Part shown: piece after piece, positions 1 to 5,640 of the stretch | Position numbering within the stretch: position 1 is the stretch's first letter | How the letters are laid out: every line of letters starts with the position of its first letter | Source: Candidatus Woesebacteria bacterium UBA5073 | GTDB lineage: Bacteria > Patescibacteriota > Microgenomatia > UBA8517 | DNA: 9,486 nucleotides | Assembly (NCBI GenBank): GCA_002415845.1 | Contig: DIAR01000012.1 | Span: forward strand, 1 to 9,486 | Direction of reading: 5' to 3' | The notes under the pieces: generated by a model | Databases searched by the model: none | What the model saw: the letters and a program-made list of their open reading frames with translations, nothing else | What the model was told of the DNA's origin: nothing | Position numbers and translations under genes: made by a program

Positions 1-16
1 GTTGGAAATGCAAATA

Positions 17-25
17 TGGTATGAT
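17..25 (+). promoter_or_regulatory. Extended -10 promoter of uppP
   Basis: The sequence shows TGG followed by TATGAT (hexamer at 20-25), an extended -10 element matching TATAAT at five of six positions. The hexamer ends exactly 6 nt before the ATG at 32, so transcription would start at or next to the A of the start codon, giving a leaderless mRNA. The -35 region would lie at or beyond the window edge and cannot be judged. The same spacing occurs at the L,D-transpeptidase and serS genes, which supports the reading. Confidence 0.5.
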
Positions 26-31
26 GGCTAT

Positions 32-766
32 ATGGAGCTTTTTTGGGCCGCCCTTTTAGGTTTAGTTCAGGGTTTTACCGAGTTTCTGCCGGTTTCCTCC
101 TCTGGCCATTTAGTTATCTTTCAAAGACTCTTGCCGTCCTTTTCCCAACCAGGTGTTTTATTTGATGTGACCCTCCATTTCGGGACTTTGTTTGCCGTCC
201 TTTTCTTTTTCAGAAAGGAAATTTTTAAACTCTCGCCAAAGTATTTGGGCTATCTTGTTCTGGGGACCATCCCGGTTGTCATTATTGGTTTTTTCTTTAA
301 GGACCAAATCGAGGGCCTTTTTAACAGCGTCAAACTGGTTGGAGCGGCTTTGTTGATAACGGCTTTTTTAAACTTCTTTACTTCCAAAAAAAGAGAAGGG
401 AAGAAAGAAATAAACGGCTTTTTCGCTTTTGTTATCGGTATCTTTCAGGCAATTGCCATTATTCCCGGAATATCCAGATCGGGGGCAACCATTTTTGCCG
501 GAGTGAACTTGGGAATGGAAAGAAAAAAGGCAGCCACCTTTTCTTTTCTTCTCTCTGTTCCGGCTATTTTGGGAGCCAATTTACTTGAAATTATCTCCAA
601 TTTAGGCAAGCCGGTGGATTTTGGTTTTTACTCGATTGGTTTTATCTTTGCTTTTCTGGCTGGCTTTTTGGCCATCGGTTTGGTTTTGAAATTACTTCAA
701 AGCAGCAGATACAGGCTACTGTCCTATTACTGTATAGCCCTTGGAGTTGTTGCTCTCCTTCTTTAA
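32..766 (+). CDS. uppP: Undecaprenyl-diphosphatase UppP (BacA family)
   Basis: Integral membrane enzyme that removes one phosphate from undecaprenyl diphosphate to regenerate undecaprenyl phosphate, the carrier for peptidoglycan and other envelope polymers. Both family signatures are present: the (E/Q)xxxE motif as Q13-G-F-T-E17, running into FLPVSSSGH (S24, H26), and PGISRSGAT with the key Arg149. The rest is a series of hydrophobic helices, as expected for the BacA fold. The ATG at 32 gives 244 aa, slightly shorter than the usual 260-275. Upstream in-frame starts exist at TTG 2 and ATG 8, but family proteins begin close to this point and an extended -10 lies 6 nt before ATG 32. The gene converges on dgkA, with the two stop codons overlapping. 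Basis: motifs are seen; the reaction is family knowledge; the start is inference. Confidence 0.93.
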   Translation: MELFWAALLGLVQGFTEFLPVSSSGHLVIFQRLLPSFSQPGVLFDVTLHFGTLFAVLFFFRKEIFKLSPKYLGYLVLGTIPVVIIGFFFKDQIEGLFNSVKLVGAALLITAFLNFFTSKKREGKKEINGFFAFVIGIFQAIAIIPGISRSGATIFAGVNLGMERKKAATFSFLLSVPAILGANLLEIISNLGKPVDFGFYSIGFIFAFLAGFLAIGLVLKLLQSSRYRLLSYYCIALGVVALLL

Positions 767-1128
767 AAAAGCTTGAGGATTTTCGGTAGGAATAAAAGAA
801 GACCAACCGCTACCGAGAAGATGGCTGATACTAAAACAGCCGCCGCTCCCACATCTTTAGCTTTTCTGGCCGCGTCTTTTATCTCCGGACTGACCAGATT
901 AACGATCGACTCAAGGGAAGTATTAACCAGTTCCATAATGATGACAAAAGCGATGGTGGTTATTAAAAGTAACCACTCAAGACCGGTCAGTTTAAGAAGA
1001 AAACCAAGAATAATGGCGATTAAGGCGAAGGTTAGATGAATTTTAAAGTTAGGTTCGTCTTTTAGGGCTGTTTTTAAACCCTGAAAGGCAAAAGGGAAAC
1101 TTTTTATAATCGGATGGGTCAAACTCAT
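763..1128 (-). CDS. dgkA: Diacylglycerol/undecaprenol kinase, DgkA family
   Basis: Small trimeric-type membrane kinase of the DgkA family, 121 aa. It phosphorylates diacylglycerol or, as in many Gram-positive homologues, undecaprenol to undecaprenyl phosphate. Expected residues are visible: E25 in the N-terminal amphipathic part, E66-L-V-N69 with E73 in the second transmembrane helix, and K91-D92 in RKAKDVGAAAV (equivalents of E. coli E69, N72, E76, K94 and D95). Hydrophobic segments lie at about 33-50, 52-70 and 93-118. I start at the ATG ending at 1128: the protein then begins like its family, and a good promoter sits just upstream. The longer frame to 1200 would add 24 unrelated residues and run into the opposite gene. 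Neighbouring UppP and PAP2 phosphatases make undecaprenol the likelier substrate, but the sequence alone cannot settle this. Confidence 0.88.
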   Translation of the reverse strand: MSLTHPIIKSFPFAFQGLKTALKDEPNFKIHLTFALIAIILGFLLKLTGLEWLLLITTIAFVIIMELVNTSLESIVNLVSPEIKDAARKAKDVGAAAVLVSAIFSVAVGLLLFLPKILKLF

Positions 1129-1138
1129 CTTAAAAATT

Positions 1139-1167
1139 AGTATATCTATTGCTTGTTTAAATAGCAA
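1139..1167 (-). promoter_or_regulatory. Promoter of dgkA, near-leaderless
   Basis: Read on the minus strand, -35 TTGCTA (1167-1162) and -10 TATACT (1144-1139) are separated by exactly 17 nt. The -10 ends 10 nt before the dgkA ATG, so the predicted leader is only about 3-4 nt and has no Shine-Dalgarno sequence. The element interlocks with the divergent promoter of the L,D-transpeptidase. Confidence 0.6.
1149..1167. repeat. Short dyad in the divergent promoter region
   Basis: Inverted repeat TTGCT-N9-AGCAA (1149-1153 and 1163-1167). It includes most of the dgkA -35 and touches the -35 of the opposite promoter. It could be an operator for joint control of dgkA and the L,D-transpeptidase, but five-base arms are short and can occur by chance. 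Confidence 0.25.
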
Positions 1168-1182
1168 AAATTGTGCTAGGAT
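1153..1182 (+). promoter_or_regulatory. Promoter of the L,D-transpeptidase gene, leaderless
   Basis: -35 TTGTTT (1153-1158), an 18-nt spacer, and -10 TAGGAT (1177-1182) preceded by TGC, making an extended -10. The hexamer ends 6 nt before the ATG at 1189, so the predicted transcript starts at the start codon. No Shine-Dalgarno sequence precedes the gene. Confidence 0.55.
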
Positions 1183-1188
1183 ATTTTT

Positions 1189-1872
1189 ATGAAAGATCAA
1201 AAAAACCCTAGACTTTCGCTTCTTTATCTGGCTTCGGCAACCTTGATTATTGCTATTTCAACCATTGCCTTGACTCTTAAAAGAGTGCCCAGGAACAGCT
1301 GTTGTGCTGCCCCACTCTTGACGGAAGATGCGATAACCAGTGAAACGGTCGGTACTTGGGAAGGCCAAAAGGTTACGGTTCCGCCTTTAGCTTTAGAGAA
1401 AGCTTCAAAATATACCCAAGTCCTTGGTAGTTCTGTTGAGGATAAATGGATTGAAGTTGATTTGTCGGATCAAAAACTAAGGGCTTGGGAAGGTGGCAAT
1501 CTGTATTTGGAAACATTAGTTTCAACCGGTCTTCCCTGGACACCCACACCGCAGGGAGAATTTCGAATTTGGTCCAAGATGAGGGCTACTAAAATGGAAG
1601 GCGGGGAGGGTAAATATTATTATTATCTGCCCAATGTTCCTTACGTTATGTTTTTTGAGAATGACAAGATTCCGGGTTATCGGGGTTATAGTTTGCATGG
1701 AACTTATTGGCACAATGATTTCGGAAAGGTTCACTCACACGGTTGCGTTAACTTGCCGACACCGATGGCCGAAAAGATTTACTTTTGGGCAGCTCCGGTT
1801 TTACCCGAAGGAAAGAAAATTGCCAGGGCATCGGTTGATAATCCGGGTACCCGCATTGTAATTCATGAATGA
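1189..1872 (+). CDS. L,D-transpeptidase (YkuD domain), membrane-anchored
   Basis: Predicted cell-wall enzyme that makes 3-3 peptidoglycan cross-links, or attaches other groups to the peptide stem, through a catalytic cysteine. An N-terminal hydrophobic segment (about 9-30) acts as signal or anchor and places the rest outside the membrane. A linker with a Cys38-Cys39 pair follows, then the YkuD domain at about 86-225. The active-site signature is clear: H170 in LHGTYWH, and SHGCVNL with H184, G185 and nucleophile C186, matching the family pattern of a His about 16 residues before the Cys. Length is 227 aa. The ATG at 1189 is placed by the leaderless promoter. The 3' end overlaps the start of the PAP2 gene by 8 nt (ATGAATGA), which implies an operon and translational coupling. 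No lipobox is seen around the Cys pair. Confidence 0.9.
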   Translation: MKDQKNPRLSLLYLASATLIIAISTIALTLKRVPRNSCCAAPLLTEDAITSETVGTWEGQKVTVPPLALEKASKYTQVLGSSVEDKWIEVDLSDQKLRAWEGGNLYLETLVSTGLPWTPTPQGEFRIWSKMRATKMEGGEGKYYYYLPNVPYVMFFENDKIPGYRGYSLHGTYWHNDFGKVHSHGCVNLPTPMAEKIYFWAAPVLPEGKKIARASVDNPGTRIVIHE

Positions 1873-2353
1873 CATTCTTCTTAATGAGGTAGCTGATTGG
1901 CCGGTAACTTTCCTGGCCAGTTTTTTAATTTGGATAATGGTCGGGAGCCTTTTGGGTTTATGGGCCATTAAAGGAAGAATAAAAAAAGAAGTTGCTTTTC
2001 AGGCTCTTCTGGCGGCTCTCATTGCTTGGGGAATTTCTGAATTTATTAAATTTATTATTCCCTCCGTCAGACCATTTCAGGTTAACGGTTATCCGCCTCT
2101 GACTTTAACTATTCCTGAAGGAAATGGTTTTCCTTCATCACATGCCACGGCCGCCTTTTCAATTGCGGTGATGATTTTTCTTTACAATAAAAAAACCGGT
2201 TTTATTTTTCTTCTTTCGGCTCTAGCTGTTGGTTTGGGAAGAGTATTGGCTAATGTTCATTCGGTTATTGATGTTATTGGCGGAATAATCATTGGATCTT
2301 CAGTTTCCTTCTTTATTAAAAGATTTTTTTCTTCAATCGTAAAAAAAGGTTGA
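1865..2353 (+). CDS. PAP2-family membrane phosphatase, probable undecaprenyl-PP or lipid phosphatase
   Basis: Type 2 phosphatidic acid phosphatase family, 162 aa with about five hydrophobic helices. The three-part phosphatase signature is present: K62-x6-R69-P70, then P90-S91-S92-H93 (usual form PSGH; the Gly is Ser here), then R126-x5-H132-x3-D136. In small bacterial members (PgpB, BcrC types) this domain removes phosphate from undecaprenyl diphosphate or phosphatidylglycerol phosphate on the outer membrane face. The start codon lies inside the last codons of the L,D-transpeptidase gene, so it probably depends on that gene's transcription and translation. A BacA-type UppP is nearby, so this would be a second, unrelated enzyme for the same carrier, or one acting on another lipid. 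Its TGA stop lies inside the -35 of the lon promoter. The substrate is inference. Confidence 0.88.
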   Translation: MNDILLNEVADWPVTFLASFLIWIMVGSLLGLWAIKGRIKKEVAFQALLAALIAWGISEFIKFIIPSVRPFQVNGYPPLTLTIPEGNGFPSSHATAAFSIAVMIFLYNKKTGFIFLLSALAVGLGRVLANVHSVIDVIGGIIIGSSVSFFIKRFFSSIVKKG

Positions 2354-2378
2354 CAATTAGCAGTACTATTGATAGACT
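2350..2378 (+). promoter_or_regulatory. Promoter of lon
   Basis: Perfect -35 TTGACA (2350-2355), a 17-nt spacer, and -10 TAGACT (2373-2378, four of six consensus positions). The start point would be near 2385, leaving a leader of about 9 nt before ATG 2394 with no Shine-Dalgarno sequence. The -35 contains the TGA stop of the PAP2 gene. The -10 lies inside the right arm of the CIRCE-like repeat. Confidence 0.75.
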
Positions 2379-2383
2379 GCTAA
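2357..2383. promoter_or_regulatory. CIRCE-like operator, probable HrcA site
   Basis: A 27-bp inverted repeat, TTAGCAGTA-N9-GACTGCTAA, with eight perfectly complementary outer bases per arm. The CIRCE consensus is TTAGCACTC-N9-GAGTGCTAA; length and spacing are identical, and 15 of 18 arm positions match. The C-to-G change in the left arm is mirrored in the right arm, so symmetry is kept as expected for a real operator. It fills the space from the -35 to past the -10, so a bound HrcA repressor would block RNA polymerase. hrcA itself is not in the window. Confidence 0.8.
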
Positions 2384-2393
2384 GACAAGTTCA

Positions 2394-4766
2394 ATGAAGC
2401 AGGAAAATATTTCACTTACCAGAAAAGTTCCGGTTGTTGCCGTTCGCGGTTCGGTTGTTTTTCCTCATACCGATACTTTAATTTCCTTTGGCCGCTCTAA
2501 ATCCGTTTTGGCGGTTAACTCCGCTTTTCAGGAAGACCGGGTCATTGCTATTTTTACGCAAAAAGATCCCCGGACGGCTGACCCGGATGAAAGTGATTTA
2601 TTTGAAATTGGAACAATTGCAACTATCACCCAAATGATGCAAACCGATGGGGAAATTCATGCTTTGATAAGAGGTCAGGCCAGGATTCAGTTAAAAGAGA
2701 TTGTCGCCCATGAACCTTATTTAATCGGTAAGATAAATGAAATTAACGAGGTAAAAGAAGATACGCCCCAAGTTAAGGCTGTTATCAATAAACTGAGTGA
2801 GCAGTTTAAAAAAGCGATTAATCTGGGGAAACAGGTTGAAGTGACAACCGTGATGAAAATTATTTCCGGTCAGGTTGAACCGGTTGAATTAGTTGATCAG
2901 GTGGCTTCGCTTTTGGAAATAAAAACAGCCGAAAGACAGGTTCTGTTGGAAACTCTTTCCTTGAAAAAAAGAGCCGTTAAGGTACTTGAGCTTATCACTA
3001 AAGAAATAAATGTTTTGGATTTGGAAAAAACCATTTCTTCAAAGACGCAAAAAAGATTTGAAGATCAAATGCGCAAGGCCATGCTTCGGGAAAAGAAAAG
3101 AACGATTGAACAGGAATTGGGTGAAGATGAAGATGGGGAAATTTCTTCTGAAGAAATTGCCGAATACAAACAAAAAATTAAAGAAGCGGGTATGCCGGAG
3201 GAAGTTAAAAAAAGAGCCGAAAAAGAACTGAAAAGGTTAAGCCAGATGTCACCGCATAACCCTGAAGGAGCCTATTTGCGTAATTACCTGGATTGGTTGG
3301 TCGATATGCCCTGGAGCAGGGTAACACCAAATAATGTTTCCCTTAAGAAAGCCGCTAAGATTTTAGCTGACCGACATTACGGTATGGATAAAGCCAAAGA
3401 GCGGATTGTTGAATTTTTGGCTGTCATGAAACTTCGGGAAGAAAGAGAAAAGAAAATGAAAGGGAAAGATAAATCCCAAGCCCAGCCGACCATTCTTTGC
3501 TTTATCGGTCCACCCGGAGTTGGTAAAACTTCTATTGGCAAATCAATTGCCGAAGCCTTAAACCGGAAGTTTGTTAGAGTCTCCTTGGGCGGAATTAGGG
3601 ATGAAGCCGAAATTAGGGGACACCGAAGAACTTATGTCGGGGCCTTACCGGGAAGAATTGTTCAGGGCATTAAAAACGCGGGTACCAAAAATCCCGTCTT
3701 CATGCTTGATGAGATTGATAAAATCGGAATTGATTTCAGGGGCGATCCTTCCAGTGCTCTTCTTGAAGCACTGGATCCCGAACAAAACAGGGAGTTTTCG
3801 GATCATTACCTGGAAGTTCCTTTTGATTTGTCCGAAGTCATGTTTATCGCAACCGGCAACGTTTTGGATACCATCCCCCCGGCCTTAAAAGACAGAATGG
3901 AGATAATTACCTTTCCCGGTTATACCGAAGAAGAAAAGTTTAATATTGCCAAAAACTTCCTTTTACCTAAACAATTGAAGCTCCATAGTCTTGAAGGTAG
4001 AAAAATCACCTTTGAAAAGACGGCTTTAAAAGAAATTGTTAACCGCTATACCAGAGAAGCCGGCGTCAGAGATTTGGAAAGAAATTTAGCTTCCATTTTG
4101 CGGAAGATTGCCAGAGTCGTTGCCGAAAAGAAGAAATTTGTTAAAGATATTAAGTTTTCGGATGTTCACAAATACTTGGGACCACAGAAGTTTTCGTCCT
4201 TAATTGCCGAAAAGAAAGATGAAATCGGCATGTCGACCGGTTTGGCGGTTACGGCCGTTGGTGGGGAAATTCTTTTCATTGAAGTGGCCTTAATGCCGGG
4301 TAAGGGAAGATTAACTCTAACCGGACAATTGGGCGAGGTGATGCAAGAATCGGCTAAGGCAGCTTTTACTTGGGCCAAGTCGCACTTTGAAGAATTAAAA
4401 TTGAAGGATGACTTTGCTTTAAATATGGATGTTCATATTCATGTTCCGGAAGGAGCAGTACCCAAAGACGGACCTTCGGCCGGTACAGCTATTGCCACAG
4501 CTCTTGTTTCGGCATTAACTAAAACACCGGTTAGACGAGATACCGGTATGACCGGAGAAATTACTTTAAGAGGCCGAGTTTTGGAAATTGGTGGGGTTAA
4601 GGAAAAAGTGATAGCCGGACATAGGGCTGGTTTAAAGACAATTATTTTGCCGAAAGACAATAAAAAGGATTTAAATGATATTCCTAAAGCCGTAAGGGAT
4701 GATATAAAATTTGTCTTTGCCGAAAACGTTGAGGATGTTTTGAAAGTTGCCTTAAAGAAAGCTTAA
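2394..4766 (+). CDS. lon: ATP-dependent protease La (Lon)
   Basis: Cytoplasmic AAA+ serine protease that degrades misfolded and regulatory proteins; 790 aa, close to the E. coli length. Domains in order: N-terminal LAN substrate domain (about 10-205), a charged coiled-coil linker (about 210-300), an AAA+ module with Walker A GPPGVGKT (372-379), Walker B ending in D439-E440 and a sensor region around IATGN, then the C-terminal protease with PKDGPSAG (catalytic S695) and GGVKEK (catalytic K738). The S-K distance of 43 equals that in E. coli. No membrane segment is seen, so this is LonA rather than LonB type. Transcription runs from a promoter masked by a CIRCE-like site, which points to heat-shock control by HrcA, as described for lon in mycoplasmas. 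The stop codon overlaps that of the convergent glycosyltransferase. No Shine-Dalgarno sequence is present. Confidence 0.97.
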   Translation: MKQENISLTRKVPVVAVRGSVVFPHTDTLISFGRSKSVLAVNSAFQEDRVIAIFTQKDPRTADPDESDLFEIGTIATITQMMQTDGEIHALIRGQARIQLKEIVAHEPYLIGKINEINEVKEDTPQVKAVINKLSEQFKKAINLGKQVEVTTVMKIISGQVEPVELVDQVASLLEIKTAERQVLLETLSLKKRAVKVLELITKEINVLDLEKTISSKTQKRFEDQMRKAMLREKKRTIEQELGEDEDGEISSEEIAEYKQKIKEAGMPEEVKKRAEKELKRLSQMSPHNPEGAYLRNYLDWLVDMPWSRVTPNNVSLKKAAKILADRHYGMDKAKERIVEFLAVMKLREEREKKMKGKDKSQAQPTILCFIGPPGVGKTSIGKSIAEALNRKFVRVSLGGIRDEAEIRGHRRTYVGALPGRIVQGIKNAGTKNPVFMLDEIDKIGIDFRGDPSSALLEALDPEQNREFSDHYLEVPFDLSEVMFIATGNVLDTIPPALKDRMEIITFPGYTEEEKFNIAKNFLLPKQLKLHSLEGRKITFEKTALKEIVNRYTREAGVRDLERNLASILRKIARVVAEKKKFVKDIKFSDVHKYLGPQKFSSLIAEKKDEIGMSTGLAVTAVGGEILFIEVALMPGKGRLTLTGQLGEVMQESAKAAFTWAKSHFEELKLKDDFALNMDVHIHVPEGAVPKDGPSAGTAIATALVSALTKTPVRRDTGMTGEITLRGRVLEIGGVKEKVIAGHRAGLKTIILPKDNKKDLNDIPKAVRDDIKFVFAENVEDVLKVALKKA

Positions 4767-5473
4767 GGGTTTCTAAGATAGTTGTACTTTTCCTGCGCCC
4801 TTCTTTTAAGAGTACTGAAGGTCCAGTAGGCAATTGTTTTAAGGTATCCCTTTTTGTCAAAGCCCCTTGAAGAATACTTAATAGTCATTTTTGGAATGTA
4901 GACTCCCTTCGTGTTTTTTTGAGCCCAAAACTTTTTACTCAGATAAAAACTTTCGGCAACCACAGGTTCAAAACCGCCCAATTTTTCAAAAAGCTCTTTT
5001 TTAATAGCTAAACTATTTCCGGTTAAATAAAGTTTGCCGGACAACGCTTTTAAGATAATCGAAGAAGAATAGGCAATAACGGTAAACAAGCCGTACCAGA
5101 CAATCTTAAGCGGGTTTTTGTGGTAGTACGTTTCTGTTCCGGTTACGACATCAACATTTTTTTCTATAAAGTTTTTATCGGCTAACAATAACCAATTCTT
5201 GTAAAGTATTCCGTCAGCATCAACAAAACAAAGAATATTGCCTTTGGCTTCCTTGGCGCCTCCGTTTCTGGCATTCGATAAACCCTGTTTTTTCTCTTTA
5301 ACAACCCTACAACCCAAAGACATGGCAATTTCACTGGTTTTATCGGTTGAATTATTATCAACAACGATAATCTCAAAGTTCTTCGGTTCCTGCCCTTTGA
5401 TAGACATGATGCAATTCCGAAGATATTTCTCTTCGTTAAAGGCGGGGATGATAAAGGAGTAAAAATTAGACAT
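4763..5473 (-). CDS. Family 2 glycosyltransferase
   Basis: GT-A fold glycosyltransferase of family GT2, 236 aa, transferring a sugar from a nucleotide-sugar to an unknown acceptor, probably an envelope glycan or lipid. Seen: the start FIIPAFNEE (7-15), IIVVDNNSTD (35-44) for nucleotide binding, GLSNARNGGAKEAKG (64-78), and the metal-binding D85-A86-D87-G. A hydrophobic stretch at about 124-141 may attach it to the membrane. LTGNSLAIKKELFEKLGGF (150-168) is the usual acceptor-side segment. The following position, where many GT2 enzymes carry an Glu-Asp pair acting as base, reads AESFYLSKK, leaving only E174. The ATG lies 8 nt after the 3' end of tRNA-Glu with no promoter or Shine-Dalgarno sequence between, so it is probably co-transcribed with the tRNA. 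The sugar and acceptor cannot be named. Confidence 0.87.
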   Translation of the reverse strand: MSNFYSFIIPAFNEEKYLRNCIMSIKGQEPKNFEIIVVDNNSTDKTSEIAMSLGCRVVKEKKQGLSNARNGGAKEAKGNILCFVDADGILYKNWLLLADKNFIEKNVDVVTGTETYYHKNPLKIVWYGLFTVIAYSSSIILKALSGKLYLTGNSLAIKKELFEKLGGFEPVVAESFYLSKKFWAQKNTKGVYIPKMTIKYSSRGFDKKGYLKTIAYWTFSTLKRRAQEKYNYLRNP

Positions 5474-5481
5474 TATGTTTG

Positions 5482-5554
5482 TGACCCCATCCGGATTCGA
5501 ACCGGAGTTTCCAGGATGAGAACCTGATGTCCTAGTCCACTAGACGATGGGGCC
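5482..5554 (-). tRNA. tRNA-Glu (anticodon CTC)
   Basis: Read on the minus strand, a full cloverleaf forms. The acceptor stem GGCCCCA pairs with TGGGGTC (one G-T pair). The D arm starts GTCTAGTGG. The anticodon stem TCAGG/CCTGG carries the loop TTCTCAT with anticodon CTC, reading GAG (Glu). The T arm is CCGG-TTCGAAT-CCGG. The D arm and length resemble E. coli tRNA-Glu. The 73 nt include discriminator A73 at 5482. CCA is not encoded (the next bases are CAA), so it must be added enzymatically. The glycosyltransferase start codon follows 8 nt later. Confidence 0.95.
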
Positions 5555-5566
5555 TTATAGCCTGTA

Positions 5567-5595
5567 ATTTTACCTTTTTTTGGCTCCACAAACAA
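5567..5595 (-). promoter_or_regulatory. Promoter of tRNA-Glu and the glycosyltransferase
   Basis: On the minus strand, -35 TTGTTT (5595-5590), a 17-nt spacer, and -10 TAAAAT (5572-5567). Transcription would start near 5560, a few bases before the tRNA 5' end at 5554. It is back-to-back with the promoter proposed for the SIMPL gene, with the two -35 boxes touching at 5590. Confidence 0.6.
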
Positions 5596-5612
5596 ATTTC
5601 TTGTTGTACAAT
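5585..5612 (+). promoter_or_regulatory. Putative promoter of the SIMPL-domain gene
   Basis: -10 TACAAT (5607-5612, five of six consensus positions), with a weak -35 TCCACA (5585-5590) at 16 nt. A start near 5619 would leave a leader of about 22 nt with a Shine-Dalgarno sequence, unlike the leaderless genes around it. Confidence 0.45.
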
Positions 5613-5624
5613 GAATTGAAGGTT

Positions 5625-5634
5625 GGGGAGGTGA
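5625..5634 (+). promoter_or_regulatory. Strong Shine-Dalgarno sequence
   Basis: GGGGAGGTGA, closely complementary to the 3' end of bacterial 16S rRNA, ends 6 nt before ATG 5641 and fixes that start. It is the only classical ribosome binding site seen at a gene start in this window. Confidence 0.85.
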
Positions 5635-5640
5635 CAAAAA

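Noticed and set aside
773..1039. Plus-strand open frame of 88 codons opposite dgkA
   Set aside because: It is the antisense shadow of a well-supported dgkA gene and has a Ser/Thr/Arg-rich composition without motifs.
1129..1200. 24-residue N-terminal extension of the dgkA frame
   Set aside because: It would overlap the L,D-transpeptidase start, has no family similarity, and a good promoter lies inside it with its start point just before ATG 1128.
1865..2353. TGA recoding (genetic code 25)
   Set aside because: TGA ends the L,D-transpeptidase, PAP2 and lysS genes at family-typical lengths, so the standard bacterial code applies.
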